Positions 32,500-44,264 are shown, counted from the stretch's first letter. The stretch: 64,000 nucleotides of DNA from Dama dama (GCF_033118175.1 NC_083693.1:21048481-21112480); one strand, 5' to 3'. The notes: generated by a model not told the origin, from the letters alone. Translations and numbers: made by a program.

Positions 32500-33514
32500 G
32501 AGCTACCAGAAATAATAAGGATGAAAGTAGATAAGGTCAGTAAAATGACTATTCTAAAATGAAAAACAGAAAAGAAAATAGGACAAAATTTTAGAGGATT
32601 TGTAGAAAAGGAATTTTAGGAAAAGAATGTTGTGTGTGGTCAAGCTGGCTAAGATTGGAATAAATTTAAGTTAAAAAATATAAATTTTGATATAAAAATG
32701 CATTGGTGCAAAATTAGAATTGAGTTTCTATCTGTTTGAAGAACAAAAGTTGTTTTGGACTATTGTTCTGCTCTTTATATGAGATTATGAAAGGTTTTTC
32801 TTAACCTCTTAAACTAACCTGTCTAGAAAACATTCTGCATTTTATCAAAATAATTTTTTTTTTTTGTGTTTCATTTTGTGTTTGTCAGGTTTTTGATTAA
32901 TTAAGAAAACTAAATCTCTTCTACTAAAAGAGATAAGATTTTGGTAGGAGTAGGGAGGAGAATTCACAGCTGTTTAGTTTTTTTATTGCCTGCCATAGCT
33001 TTAATTGTCATGATGTTCAAATGGATAACTACGTTTTGTTTCACAGGGACCTATGAATCCATTTGACCAACAGTTTTTAAAAAACTGTTAATATTTTTGA
33101 CAGACTTACCCAATTCAGATTCCAAATGAAGTCTTTTGAGCTTAAATTAACTTTGGGATTTTCCAACAGGTCCCTGGAACATCTCAAAAGATTCTTTCTC
33201 TCCTATTATAAAAAGACAGATGTTAAACTAATTAAGCTTATTTGTTATGTTAAATCACGTGACATGGAAAGCATTGTTAAATAAGTAGTAATACTAAGCC
33301 TTCTTTATGCTGTATTTGTGTTGGTATAAGTATCCCAGAAACTGTATGAAATTTCTGGCAATCTACTATGCCCTGGTATAGCATTGTTAGTCATATATTC
33401 CAGTTTTATGTTAAAATGTGTATCACAGAAATTACTATATTTTTTAATCAAATATGGCCTCATTAGATCTTTAACAATGGACATTTTAAGTCTTGTCATT
33501 TTCAGATACTTTTT
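32500..33514. other. Unassigned AT-rich sequence, possibly ERV pre-env region
   Basis: No frame, no named repeat. It lies just upstream of the env-like relic in the same orientation, so it may be untranslatable pol or leader sequence of the same old provirus. That is an inference from position only. Confidence 0.3.
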
Positions 33515-33551
33515 GTCTCACTCTGATGGTTTTGCAAAACCAGAGTGAGAC
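33515..33551. repeat. Hairpin-forming inverted repeat
   Basis: The arm gtctcactct...ggtttt pairs with aaaaccagagtgagac over 16 bases, with a 3-base bulge (gat) in the left arm and a 2-base loop (gc). Confidence 0.8.
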
Positions 33552-33559
33552 CCATAGAA

Positions 33560-34985
33560 AGGAACCTAGCATGTGCTCTTGACCACCAGCACTGCTGCAA
33601 AACTAGAAAGCCTTGAGCTTTGGGCACATTTCTCACAGCTGAAGAAGGCTCCATTTGGCATCTGGTCCTGTGGATACTCTGGAGATCTCCAAACCCAGCT
33701 GACTAGGAAAGGAAGTAGCCAACACTGAGGCATATTGGTCCTGCCAAGACACAGATTAGGACTTCATACTTTAACTAAACGTGAAACTCTGCTTTTCCTC
33801 CTCTGTTTTCACTCTGGCACTGGCCAGGAAAGAGAATGCCATCATTTATTATGTCCCAGACCATTGCCAAGGAAGGTAACCTTTCAGACTCCTGGATTTT
33901 TCATAGAAAGCTGATTTGCCCATAGTGTTAGAGGCCCCCTGATCTGCGCTGTGACCAGTTCTCTTCTATGCCTAATGTCCCTGTTAACTACAATCAACCC
34001 TTCTGAGCATCACTTACAGAGTGACTTTCATGTGTAGAATGTCTGGAGCCTTGAGTTTACCTTTCTCTGATTTTAATTGTACCTGCCCAATTAGACCCAA
34101 AGACCTGTGAAATAGTGGCATCATTTGCACGTCTTCATTCTATGATTATCTAAAGCAGATTTGCCCCTAATCACAAATAGATCTCATCTTTGCAATGAAT
34201 TTATAACTTTTTTTTTTTTTTTTGGCTATCCCACATGACTGGTGGCATCTAAGTTCCCCAACCAAGGACTGAGCCCAGGCTTTCGTATGTGAAAGCATGG
34301 GGTCCTAACCACTGGACTGCCAAGGTATTACCAAAAAGTTTTCATTTTGGGCTGGGAGATTTACTTCCTGAGTGTGCTGAAAACTTAACTAATCCCTGGC
34401 TTGAATGGGTAAATGCAACAATCCCTGTGAAGGAATCCAGTAACAGTGCTGTCTTAGTAGGACTGATCTGGCTCCTGTTGGATTTATCTTTGCTGTGATT
34501 ATCATTCTTTTTAGATCCATAAACGCTTAGATGGACAATGTCTCTTAGGTTATCTAACTGTGCTCCTAACTGTTCACAATTAACCTGAGATATGATTCCA
34601 CATCAAAAAGTTAGAAAGAATCTACAGGAGAAGTTCATGATTAAAATTTTCTTTCTTTGGCAGATCCTACTTCCCTGCTTGGAAGAGAGTACTATTGAAG
34701 CTATGATCCTATATGATCATATGATATGAACCTATCCATATCCCTTGAAAGTATTATGGAATCTACTGTGAAAACAGTAACTATCAAACAAAAATCCTTA
34801 GATTCGCTTCCCAAGGTTGTTCTCAATAATAGGAATAACCCTTGATTATCTTTCAGGTGAGCAAGGAGGTGTCTATGCTGTCGTCAACACCACTTGTGCC
34901 TGAAAGAACACTTCAGGGGAGTTTAAAACACACCTACACAAACTCACTGAACAAGCCACTTGAATTTAAAAATTTTTTTAAAAAA
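33560..34985 (+). pseudogene. Endogenous retrovirus env relic
   Basis: A decayed envelope gene. Near 34859-34900 one frame reads EQGGVYAVVNTTC and then a stop. This resembles the transmembrane-subunit segment downstream of the immunosuppressive region in class-I ERVs, but one Cys of the usual Cys-Cys is lost. A following segment reads HLHKLTEQAT. An upstream stretch in the frame at 34289-34498 (about 34340-34498) has hydrophobic runs (VLVGLIWLLLDLSLL) and an N-linked glycosylation sequon. Stops and a CHR SINE (34208-34330) break it. The upstream half is assigned from position. No functional product is possible as it stands. Confidence 0.55.
34208..34330 (-). mobile_element. CHR-type SINE, antisense
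   Basis: T-run, then ggctatcccacatgactgg, then ctaagttccccaaccaaggactg, then ggtcctaaccactggactgcc: an antisense cetartiodactyl tRNA-derived SINE inside the env-like relic. The start of the frame 34289-34498 comes from this SINE. Confidence 0.85.
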
Positions 34986-35019
34986 ATTAAAAATGAGTCC
35001 TTCAGTGGGATCTTTCTTT

Positions 35020-35449
35020 GAATTATTTGATTTTGATTGATTTGGGTCTTAAGGTCCATGGTCCCAAAGTACACTCCAAACACTGGGAATCATCCTGCTT
35101 ATAATAATAATAGTCTCCCCGGTACACTGTATTTTCTCAAAGGTTTTAAATGCACGTTCACAGCAACTAACCACCAAGGAAATGATCTTCATAAGACTGG
35201 AATATCAGAACAGGTGTGAAGAGATGGACCCACTTTAAAAAATGAAATTGTGAACTGTCAATACCACACAAAGGATCAGCAAAACTGTGAAGAATTTGAG
35301 AGCAGTGGCTAGGAATGATCACATCTCTCAAGCTGAAAGTCTGATCAAAGTATGGGGGAATTGTTGAAAAGAAGAACACAGGCCCCACATGGAGAAAATT
35401 TCTAATAAATCTCAAGTCATCTAATTGAGACTGTATTAATACCTAACTT
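35020..35449. other. Unassigned, between env-like relic and LTR
   Basis: If the provirus reading is right, this should hold the env end and polypurine tract. I see no clean polypurine tract and no coding frame, so the 3' end of env is decayed or rearranged. Confidence 0.3.
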
Positions 35450-35860
35450 GATCATGAGTTTTGGCATTTCCCAGGAATGGCATCTTAAACCAGCCAATCA
35501 GGAATTACCTGCTCAGGACTAATGAGGCCATCTGCCTGATAGAGTCCTGCCACGCCTAAAGGAAGGTGACCTGGCCTCAACAGATCTGCCTTTTGCTGCA
35601 TAACTTCCTTGTCCTCCTCCCTTTTGCCTATAAAAGTCTGGCACTTTCTACAACCCCTCAGAGGTCCTTTCTGTCTGCTAGGTGAAATGTTGTCCAACTT
35701 AGCAATTACTGAATAAAGCCAGTAAGGTTTTTAAAATTTCCTTGATTTTTTGAAAAACCGGACTGAAACCGTTTACCTTAGATTGGGGCTTGAACCATAT
35801 ACTGGGACTCAAATCCAACCAAAACTCAGTTTGGGACTTGAATCCATGTGGCTGGGACTC
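35450..35860 (+). mobile_element. ERV LTR, sense
   Basis: U3 with aaccagccaatcaggaat (CCAAT-type), TATA box tataaaag at 35629-35636, and polyadenylation signal aataaa at 35712-35717 about 80 bases downstream: a clear U3-R-U5 layout. It lies downstream of the env-like relic in the same orientation, as the 3' LTR would. The frame at 35485-35697 on the minus strand is spurious. Both edges approximate; the right side is cut by BovB. Confidence 0.75.
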
Positions 35861-35865
35861 ACTTC

Positions 35866-37441
35866 AGTTCAATAACACAGTCACGTCCAACTCTTTGCGA
35901 CCCCATGGACTGCAGCACACCAGGCATCCCTGTGCATCACCAACTCCTGGAGTTTACTCAAACTCATGTCCATTGAGTCGGTGGTGCCATCCAACCATAT
36001 CCTGTCATCACCTTCTCCTTCTGCCTTCAGTCTTTCCCAGCATCAGGGTCTTTTCCAATGAGTCAGTTCTTCACATCAGGTGGCCAAAGTATTGGAGCTT
36101 CAGCTTCAGCATCAGTCCTTCCAATGAACATTCAGGACTGATCTCCTTTAGGATGGACTGGTTGGATCTCCTTGCAGTCCAAGGGACTCTCAAGAGTCCT
36201 CTCCAGCACCACAGTTCAAAAGCATCAATTCTTTAGTGCTCAGCTTTCTTTATAATTCAACTTTCACATCCATACATGACTACTAGAAAAGCCATAGCCT
36301 TGACTAGATGGACCTTTGTTGGCGAGGTAATGTCTCTGCTTTTTAATATGCTGTCTAGGTTGATCATAGCTTTTCCTCCAAGAAGCAAGTGTATTTTCAT
36401 TTCATGGCAGCAGTCACCATCTGCAGTGATTTTGGAGCCCCAAAATATGAAGTCTCTCATTGTTTCCATTGTTTTCCCATCTATTTGCCGTGAAGTGATG
36501 GGACCGGATGCCGTGATCTTAGTTTTCTGAATGTTGAGTTTTAAGCCAAGTTTTTCACTCTCCTCTTTCGCTTTCATCAAGAGGCTCTTTAGTTCTTTGC
36601 TCTCTGCCATAAGGGTGGTGTCATCTGCATATCTGTGATTATCGACCTTTCCCCCGGCAATCTTGATTTCAGCTTGTCCTTCATCCAGCCCTGCATTTTT
36701 CATGATGTACTCTGCATAGAAGTTAAAGAAGCAGGATGACAAAATACAGCGTTGATGCACTTCTTTCCCAATTTGGAACCAGTCTGTTGTTCCATGTCCA
36801 GTTCTAAATGTTGCTTCTTGACCTGCATGCAGATTTCTCAGGAGGCAGGTCAGGTGGTCTGGTACTTCCATCTCTTGAAGAATTTTCCACAGTTTATTGT
36901 GATCCACACAGTCAAAGCTTCAATGTAGCCAATAAGGCAAAAATAATTGTTTTTCTGGAACTCTTGTGTTTATTCAATGATCCAGCGGATGTTGGCAATT
37001 TGATCTCTGGTTCCTCTGCCTTTTCTGAATCTAGCTTGAATATCTGGAAGTTCATGGTTCACGTACTGTTGAAGCCTGGCTTGGAGAATTTTGAGCATTA
37101 CTTAGCTAGTATGTGAGATGAGTGTAATTGTGTGATAGTTTGAACATTCTTTGGCATTGCCTTTCTTTGGGATTGGAATGACAACTGATCTTCTCCAGTC
37201 CTGTGGCCACTGTTGAGTTTTCCATATTTGCTGACATATTGAACCATCACTTTAACAGCATCATCTTTTAGGACTTTAAATAGCTCAGGTGTAATTCAAT
37301 TATCCCCACTAACTTTGTTAGTAGTAATGCTTCCTAAGGCCCACCTGACTTTGGACTCTGGGATGTCTGACTCAAGATGAGTGATCATGGTTATCTGGGT
37401 CATTAAGATCTTTTCTGCATAAATTCTATGTATTCTTGCTC
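35866..37441 (-). mobile_element. BovB LINE, 1.58 kb, antisense
   Basis: Minus-strand BovB from the 3' terminus into mid ORF2. The minus frame at 36257-36907 is 216 codons of reverse transcriptase with TDWFQIGK and an intact Tyr-Ala-Asp-Asp site (36620-36631), the longest BovB open frame here. It ends abruptly at the LTR beginning at 37442. A small deletion near 36917 breaks the frame upstream. Confidence 0.95.
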
Positions 37442-37939
37442 TGACCCAGCCAAAGCACACAATACCTGGTTTCAGGACCTAATGAAGCTCAGGTTCTTGA
37501 TGTCTCAGTGCAGAAAGAATTCAGTGAGAGACAAATGATAGGTAAGAAGTGGATTTATTCAGATTCAGAGAAAAGCACATTCCACAGACAGAGTGTGGGC
37601 CATCACAGAGGGCAAGTCTGGAGGTCCTGAAATGTGGTGTGATCAGTTTTTATGGGCTGGGTAATTTCATATGCTAATGAGTGGTAGCATTACTCCATCT
37701 ATTTTGGGGAAGGAGTGGAAATTTCCAGGAATTGGGCCACTGCCCCTTCCTTGGTCTTTTGACAGTGTCTTGGAATTGTCATGATGCCTCTGGGTGTGTC
37801 ATTTAGCTTGCTGATTGAGGCCCAAGGTCTAGTCTTGCCTGCCATCTTGGTCCAGTTTGATTCTATTTGGTCTATCTTGTGTCCTTGAGTTATATCATTC
37901 TTTCAAGAGTTGTGCCCTGCCCCTTTCCCTCCTATTACA
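37442..37939 (-). mobile_element. Solo ERV LTR, antisense
   Basis: On the minus strand it opens TGTAATAGGAGGG. It has a TATA-like CCATAAAAAC (about 37646-37655) and AATAAA (37554-37559) about 90 bases later. It closes ...TGGGTCA at 37442, giving TG...CA ends and 498 bp. It resembles ruminant ERV LTRs of the BTLTR1 kind. No internal sequence adjoins it. Confidence 0.78.
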
Positions 37940-38735
37940 GGAACAAGTATTATAATGGAATCATACTCTCTGAAGTGATATAAAAAATAGTATCTATTTA
38001 CAACTATGTATTTTTCAAGGGAAGAGAATCAGTACACTTTCAAAGTAGTTCAGGAATCCCCCAAAATGTAAAGAACCAGGGATATAGAAATTGTCAGATA
38101 AACTAGGAAGAATATAGAAGAAAAATCAGGCAATACTGGAAGCCAAGAGAGAGGAATGGTGCATCACTGATCAGTATTTTCAAACTCAGAGAGAGAAGAG
38201 GTCCATTAGATTTGGAAGCCAGGATGTAAAAAAGGAGAGAAGATAAAAATGATCAGCAGGTTCAAAAGTTCCAAATGTAGATTTTTCAGGTACAATGTGA
38301 AGATTCATGTAACCAACCAACAGATCACTATGAGAGATTTAGTAAGGAAGGATACACACCAAGGGAGAAAGACATGGAGAGCCATCAGCTGAGGAGTGTG
38401 AGAATTCTTTTCAGGACCATCAGGCTTTGTAAGACATGAGTGGTGATGTGATGAGCAAGAGACAAGTTCATGGCTACAAAGGCACAAGGGATAAAAACAC
38501 AGAGAAAGTAGTTTTCCTGCTCCTTTTACATAGGGTATGCAACTAAGCTTCTTAGCTAATGCATCCATTCAAAACTTATCCATTTCTAGCTAAAAAAAAA
38601 AAAAAATTTAGAAAGCAGTCATCATAAAGGGAAATCTCACTACATTCAACCACATTATAATTGAATACTTAGGTTTATCAAAAGATACCACAAACAGTGG
38701 ACAAAAAAAGAACCACACACAGGCAGAACCTGTTG
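37940..38735. other. Unassigned single-copy sequence
   Basis: About 0.8 kb, purine-rich, no gene. The frame at 38305-38568 (minus) resembles nothing known to me. Confidence 0.4.
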
Positions 38736-38739
38736 TAAA

Positions 38740-39420
38740 TGCATAAAACCAGAATCTATTATCTAGAATATATATTTTTAAATGTCTACAAATCAAAATG
38801 AAACTGGCCTTCTACCCAAGGAAAAAAAAGCAAAAGACTTCATTAGTTATTAATACATATCAAAATAGAAAACTCAAATCACTGATGCACATAGGGAAAA
38901 TGTGCTAAACTCAGTAGCATTTATGGAAATCTTAAAAAAAATGCAATAACAATTTGGGAAATTGGAAACAGACTGACAAAAATTAAAAAGGTTTGTCAAT
39001 ACCAAGTGCTGCTAGGGATATGGATCAATAGCAACTCCAATACATTATATGTGAGAGGGAAAATATTTACAACCTTATTGGAAGACAGGCTTTAGTAAAG
39101 TGGACCGTAGACTCAGACATTTCTTACCAAAGTATATACCCCAGATGAATTTGCACAGATGCCTCAGGGTACATACAAAAATGTTCATAGCAATATTTTT
39201 TGTAAATGAAAAACTTTGAAACAACCAAATATACATTGTAGAGTAGGTAAAAATTTTAAAAATTGATAAATCAGACACAAAATGCTATAGATCAATGACA
39301 ATGAATGAACTAGAGCTTCACTCAATGGTATGGATAAACACTATAAGAATGATGTTGGAAAGAAAATTCCATCTTTATTTCATATACATAAAATAAATAA
39401 ATAATCAGTTAAAAAAAAAA
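38740..39420 (+). mobile_element. L1M LINE 3' region, sense
   Basis: Typical old L1 3' text in order: aagtgctgctagggatatgg, then ccttattggaagacagg, then aaagtatataccccagatg, then atgttcatagcaatatttttt, ending in an A-run. No open ORF2. Confidence 0.78.
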
Positions 39421-39771
39421 AAAAAAGATCAGTATTATGTTGGGATCTAAACCCAAAAGCAAACTACAGCCCACAGGCCAAGTCTGAGCTATATCATGTG
39501 AGCTATGAGCAATTTTCATGGTTTTAAAGATTTGTTAAAGAACTGAAGAAGAACAAAGAGGAAAAAAATTATGAGACAGAGATCATAAGTGGTCCCCAAA
39601 TCCTAAAATATTTACTATCTGGCACTTTTTGGAAAACAGTTACTGGATTCCCCTGATATAATCTCTAAGTAAAAGCAAGAAAACTGTCATAAAAGCATGG
39701 CTAGTGGTTCCATCCTATAAGACAAATTGGACTGTGATGGGCAGGATCACATGAAAAGACTCCCTGGGTGA
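39421..39771. other. Unassigned sequence
   Basis: About 350 bases, no gene. The text catcctaaaatatttactatctggc, then aaacagttactgg may be a fragment of an ancient repeat, too short to assign. Confidence 0.35.
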
Positions 39772-40196
39772 GGTTCTTCAGCCACTAAATTGCATCCAAC
39801 TCTTTGTATTCCCACGAGCTGCTGCATGCCAGACTTCCCTGTCCTTCATTATCTACCTGAGTTTGTTCAAACTCGTGTCCATTGAATCAGTGATGCCATC
39901 CAACCCTCTCATCCTATGCTGCCTGCTTCTCCTTTTGCCTCCAATCTTTCCCAGTATCAGGGTCTTTTCCAATGAGCTGGCTTTTCTCATCAGGTGGCTA
40001 GAGTATTGGAGTTTCAGCTTCAGCATCAGTCCTTCCAATGAATACTCAGGGTTGATTTCCTTTAGAATTGACTGGCTTGATCTCTTCATTGTCCAAGGGA
40101 CTCTCAAGAGTCTTCTCCAGTACCACAGTTCAAAAGCATCAATTCTTCACCCTTCAGTCTTCTTTATGATCCAGCTCTTACATCCATACATGACTA
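39772..40196 (-). mobile_element. BovB LINE 3' end, antisense, diverged
   Basis: Runs from a diverged terminus (ttcttcagccactaaattgc) to catacatgactag. The minus frame at 39853-40107 encodes the ORF2 C-terminal tail. CpG loss indicates an old copy. Confidence 0.92.
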
Positions 40197-40745
40197 GCAA
40201 TATATGATATATTCAATCAGGCAATAGTTACTTGGTTGTGTTTTTTAAATTACTATCTTCAACTCATTTAAATATCTGTACATTTAACTTTTATGTTATA
40301 CATTTTCTATTTCTATTTCTATCTCACAACTGAAATAGAAAATGTACCTCCTTTACACATGAGCTTATACTCAGCTCCCTACTGGATGGTTGGTGTGAAT
40401 CTAGTGGGAGTGGTGACCACAACACTTACATTCAAGTGGGTGCAGGGCCTGGGACACTAAGACCATGCATTTACTCAGGGCTGCTGAGACAGCAGAGGGA
40501 GAGGCAAGGACTTTATTGTAGGGAAGAAGAAAAAGAAAGTGCTCATCAAGGATGAGAGTTGAATGAGGCAATGAGTAATGATGTCAGGAGCAGTTTAGGA
40601 TGTAGACCCCAAAGTATTTGGTTGAGGCAGTTCAGGACTAATGCGTGAATGGTGAGATAATTTTAGAAATAAGTTACTATGATGCTCCATCTCTGAGGGT
40701 GTCAGCCAGGCAAGACAAACAAGGGACAGAATTCAAATATCAATA
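40197..40745. other. Unassigned sequence
   Basis: Contains a short inverted pair around 40300-40345 (acattttctatttc and gaaatagaaaatgt). The minus-strand word acaataaagtcc near 40514 could be an LTR polyadenylation signal, but there is no supporting TATA box. No gene. Confidence 0.35.
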
Positions 40746-40748
40746 TGA

Positions 40749-40953
40749 TAGTATCAGTTGATCAGTTGTGTCTGACTCTTTGCAATGCCGTGGACTATAG
40801 CCTGCCAGGCTCCTCCGTCCACGGAATTCTTCAGGCAAGAATACTGAATTGAATAGCCATTCCCTTCTCCAGGGGATCTTCCTGACCTGATCAAACCCAG
40901 GTCTTCCACATTGCAGGCAGATTCTTTACCATTCAAGCCACCAGGGAAGCCCC
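40749..40953 (-). mobile_element. Bov-tA SINE, antisense
   Basis: Antisense BovA body and head ending ccaccagggaagcccc. Confidence 0.92.
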
Positions 40954-41343
40954 AATTAATATAATAAGTAACATACAGATATTTGAGTTCTAAGTATAGA
41001 CCGATGACTTACTTCACATAAGCAGAGACTGATGTCTAGCCAACTAAAACCCATGTATTTATTAGTACCTACTTACAGGTAAGTTATAGTACTCTCAAAG
41101 GTATAGTACTCTCAAATTACATGTCAGTTTCCCTCTCTTTCCCTTTAATCATAATTATTATCTGAAAGAAACAAAAGAAGTATAAAAAGATGGCTTCTCA
41201 CTGTGCCTCTGGCCTGGTCTGGCTAGGAAAATCTTGTATAAATGTGCAAGTGGAGGCTTTGCAAAAAGACTCAGCCAACAGGAAATCAGTACTTGCTATG
41301 ATGAAATAAAATCACTCTGAAAGTTACTGATAACCAATGTATT

Positions 41344-41379
41344 CCAGATTCTTTACCAACTGAGCCACTAGGGAAGCCC
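41344..41379 (-). mobile_element. Bov-tA head fragment, antisense
   Basis: Only the last 36 bases of the tRNA-like head remain (cagattctttaccaactgag to gggaagccc). Confidence 0.8.
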
Positions 41380-41624
41380 ATTCTACCCAGATAAAGGCTA
41401 TTAAAATTTAGTGAAACTTCTGAGTGACTCTGAATTTTTTTGTTTGGTTTTGGATCCATGTGCATTTTCCAACTTTTTGAGTATTAAGGAAGGATGTTGA
41501 TAGCCTGAGAGAATAGAAGACCATCCATGTGGTTATAATTCCACTAAAGAATGTTTTTAATGCATTCACATTGCATGACGTCATATTACTAATCAACCAA
41601 TAAAGTGAGCAAGACAGGTATTCT

Positions 41625-41780
41625 TGCTTTACACTTTACAAACTTTACAAACGAGGAAACTTTACAAACGAGGAAACTGAGACCCGTAGAAACTGAATTG
41701 TTTATTGCAGATCACAAGGGTAAAATGAAGAGCCATGATGTTAAAACTCAACGTTTCTAAGTCCGGCACTCTTTCAGTGA
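41625..41780 (-). mobile_element. MIR SINE, antisense, with internal tandem duplication
   Basis: The gaggaaactgagacccgtag core and gatcacaagggtaaaatg, then gttaaaactcaacgtttc mark an antisense MIR. The unit tttacaaacgaggaaac is present twice in tandem at about 41645-41678, a local slippage event. Confidence 0.7.
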
Positions 41781-42299
41781 TACCATACTGCTTTGGGGCA
41801 TTTTTCAAGGGCAAGTATGAAAATATGAATGCTACCTGAAAGAAAACTTCCATTTAGCATGTCCATTTGGAGTCATTAATTGGACTTGGATCTTGAGCCT
41901 TACAGCACTCTTGGAGGTAGCAGAGTGAAGAAGGCAGTGACTTAATGAAAACACAGAACCTGAATAAAGTGTGAAGGGTAGTGGGCTGGGGTGGACGGTG
42001 AGAATTAAATGAGAGACAGATTGAAAACAGATTGGCCAGATTAAGGGTGACCTAGCAGTGGAGCTATCAAATATAAACCTTATCCCCTTAAGTTATTTGA
42101 GGCTGAGTTCTATAAGGGGATTCAATACCTGTTTTCAAACCACATACTCAATATTCTTCATTTTCACAAAGAAAAATTAACATCTGTGTTCAGGGATGCA
42201 AATGTTAGGATTCTAACTTTGAAAGGGTCCCTGTGTGTAGAAACCATTTATCAACATACTAAGTATTTTTAGATTATTTCTACCTATGTTCTTAGTGGT
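41781..42299. other. Unassigned sequence
   Basis: No repeat or gene recognised in about 0.5 kb. Confidence 0.4.
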
Positions 42300-43440
42300 T
42301 TTACCTGAGGAAAAACAAGCTGGAAAAATATTTGCTACACATGACTAATATTCTTCATCTATAAAAAGCTCTTTCAAATCAAAAAGTAAAGGAGGAATAC
42401 CCATGAGAAAAAGTATTAAAAATGTGAATACCCAATTCTCAAAAGAATGCAAATGACCACAATAAATATATAAAATAATCTCTTCACTGATCAAAGAAAT
42501 TCAAATTAACATGAGATCATTTTCATTTTAAAAGTTTAATGATATTTCTTGGTGTTATGGAAGACATAGGGAAAGAGATGTTGTTATATATTGTTTTGGA
42601 AAGATAATTGGTATATTTTTCTGGAGGGCTACTTGGTAATATGTTACCAAAAGCCTTAAAAATGTTCAGACTTCTGATTCCTTAATTTTCATTTTCCAAG
42701 AGGAAAAGTAAAATGAAAAGTGATTAACTATTTACTTGAAGCCAGCACCATTCTTATTCTAACACTAGACAACTAGAGATCAATATTTCTCACCAATACA
42801 GATTTTTAAATCCTTAAAAAAACATTTTCAAGTTGAGTCCAGCAGTATAAAAAAATACCATCACTTCCAACTGGAGTTTATTTCAAGGCTACAAGATCAG
42901 TTCACATTCAAGAATAAATTACTATAATTCTTCATATCTTTATAGTAAATAAAAATAGTACTTTAATAAATGTATTAATAGAAAAAAATAAATAAATGTA
43001 TTAATAGAAGAACACACCTGACAAAACTCAATGTTCATTCTTAATAAAGAACCTCTAGTTCTGCTATCCTACTGTATAGCCCAGGAAGCTATATTTAATG
43101 TCTTGTAATAAACTATAATTGAAAATAATCTGAAAAGGGATAGGTATAGTCCTTAACTTGAATGCTTCTTCTTTTAAAAAAAAAAGTCTCTAAATACTAG
43201 GAATAGAAAGAAACTTCTTCAACATGGTAAGTGACACATATAATAAACCCACAGCTCTCATTATACTTTATAATGAGGAAAAACTTTTCCCCTTAAGTTG
43301 GGAACAAAGCAAGAATGTCTGTTCTTACCACTCATAATCAATATTGTATAGGAGGTCCTAATCAATGCAATAAGAAAATATAAAAAGGTAATAAAAAATA
43401 ATTTAAAGACATATATTGGAATCATCTATTTTTATTTTTA
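42300..43440 (+). mobile_element. L1 LINE, ORF2 and 3' pieces, sense, rearranged
   Basis: The part at 42300-42720 matches an L1M 3' region (ttcttcatctataaaaagctc, aaagaaattcaaattaac). The part at 42840-43440 matches ORF2 around the reverse transcriptase (gggaacaaagcaagaatgtc, gtataggaggtcctaatcaatgc). The order is inverted relative to a normal L1, so these are two separate insertions or a rearranged one. A short L1-tail-like piece lies near 43075-43140. Confidence 0.7.
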
Positions 43441-43477
43441 GATGAGGATATTATTCTGTTTTAACCTGTTTATTTTC

Positions 43478-44058
43478 TTAGGCTCCAAAATCACTTCAGA
43501 TGGTGACTAGAGCCACAAAATTAAAAGACACTTGCTCCTTGGAAGAAAAGCTATGACAAACCTAGACAGCATATTAAAAACAAAGACATTACTTTGCCAA
43601 CAAAGGTCCATATAGTCAAAGCTATGGCTTTTCCAGTAGTCACATACAGATGTTAGAGTTGGAACATAAAGAAGGCTGAATGCCAAAGAATTGATGCTTT
43701 TGAACTGTGGTGTTGGAAAAGACTCCTGAGAGTCCCTCGGACTGCAAGGAGATCCAAACTGTCAATCATAAAGGAAATCAATCCTGAATATTCATTAGAA
43801 GGACTGATGCTGAAGCTGAAGCTCCAATACTTCTACCACTTGATGTGAAGAGCTGTCTCATTAGAAATGACCCTGACGCTGGAAAAGTTTGAAGCAGGGG
43901 GAGAAGGGGATGACAGAGGATGAGATGGTTGGATGGCATCACTGACTCGACGGACATGAGTTTGAGCAAGCTATGGGGAAGGGAGAGGGAGGCCTGACAT
44001 GCTGTGGTCCATGGGGTCGCAAAGAGTTGGACATGACTGAGTGACTGAATAACAACAA
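43478..44058 (+). mobile_element. BovB LINE 3' end, sense
   Basis: Starts at ggctccaaaatcacttcagatgg and ends at gactgagtgactgaataacaac. ORF2 C-terminal text is interrupted by several stops (for example gatgttagagttgg where the family reads gatgtgagagttgg). Confidence 0.94.
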
Positions 44059-44095
44059 TTATCCTATACTTTTAAATCCTAAGTAATTAAAAAGA

Positions 44096-44175
44096 AGGAA
44101 GGATGGGAAGGAGAAAGGAAGAAAGGAAGGAAAGACAGAAGCAAAGAAAAGGGAAGAGAGAAAAAAGGAGGGAGA
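44096..44175. repeat. (GGAA)n-type purine tract
   Basis: A run of about 80 bases of A and G with recurring gaaggaagg and agaaagg words. Confidence 0.9.
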
Positions 44176-44264
44176 AAATTCTGTTCCTCAAATACAGGAT
44201 TAAGAAATTGTAAAGTCAAGCCATAAGTGAAAGAACATGTTTACATCCTGTATTCAGAATGCTT

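Noticed and set aside
36257..36907. 216-codon reverse-transcriptase frame as a domesticated gene
   Set aside because: The repeat is flanked by ordinary BovB 3' sequence and broken upstream. No promoter is seen and other copies of the same age are present. Open length alone does not show selection.
40500..40530. Possible antisense LTR marked by acaataaagtcc on the minus strand
   Set aside because: Only a polyadenylation-like word is present. There is no TATA box at the expected distance and no TG...CA ends.
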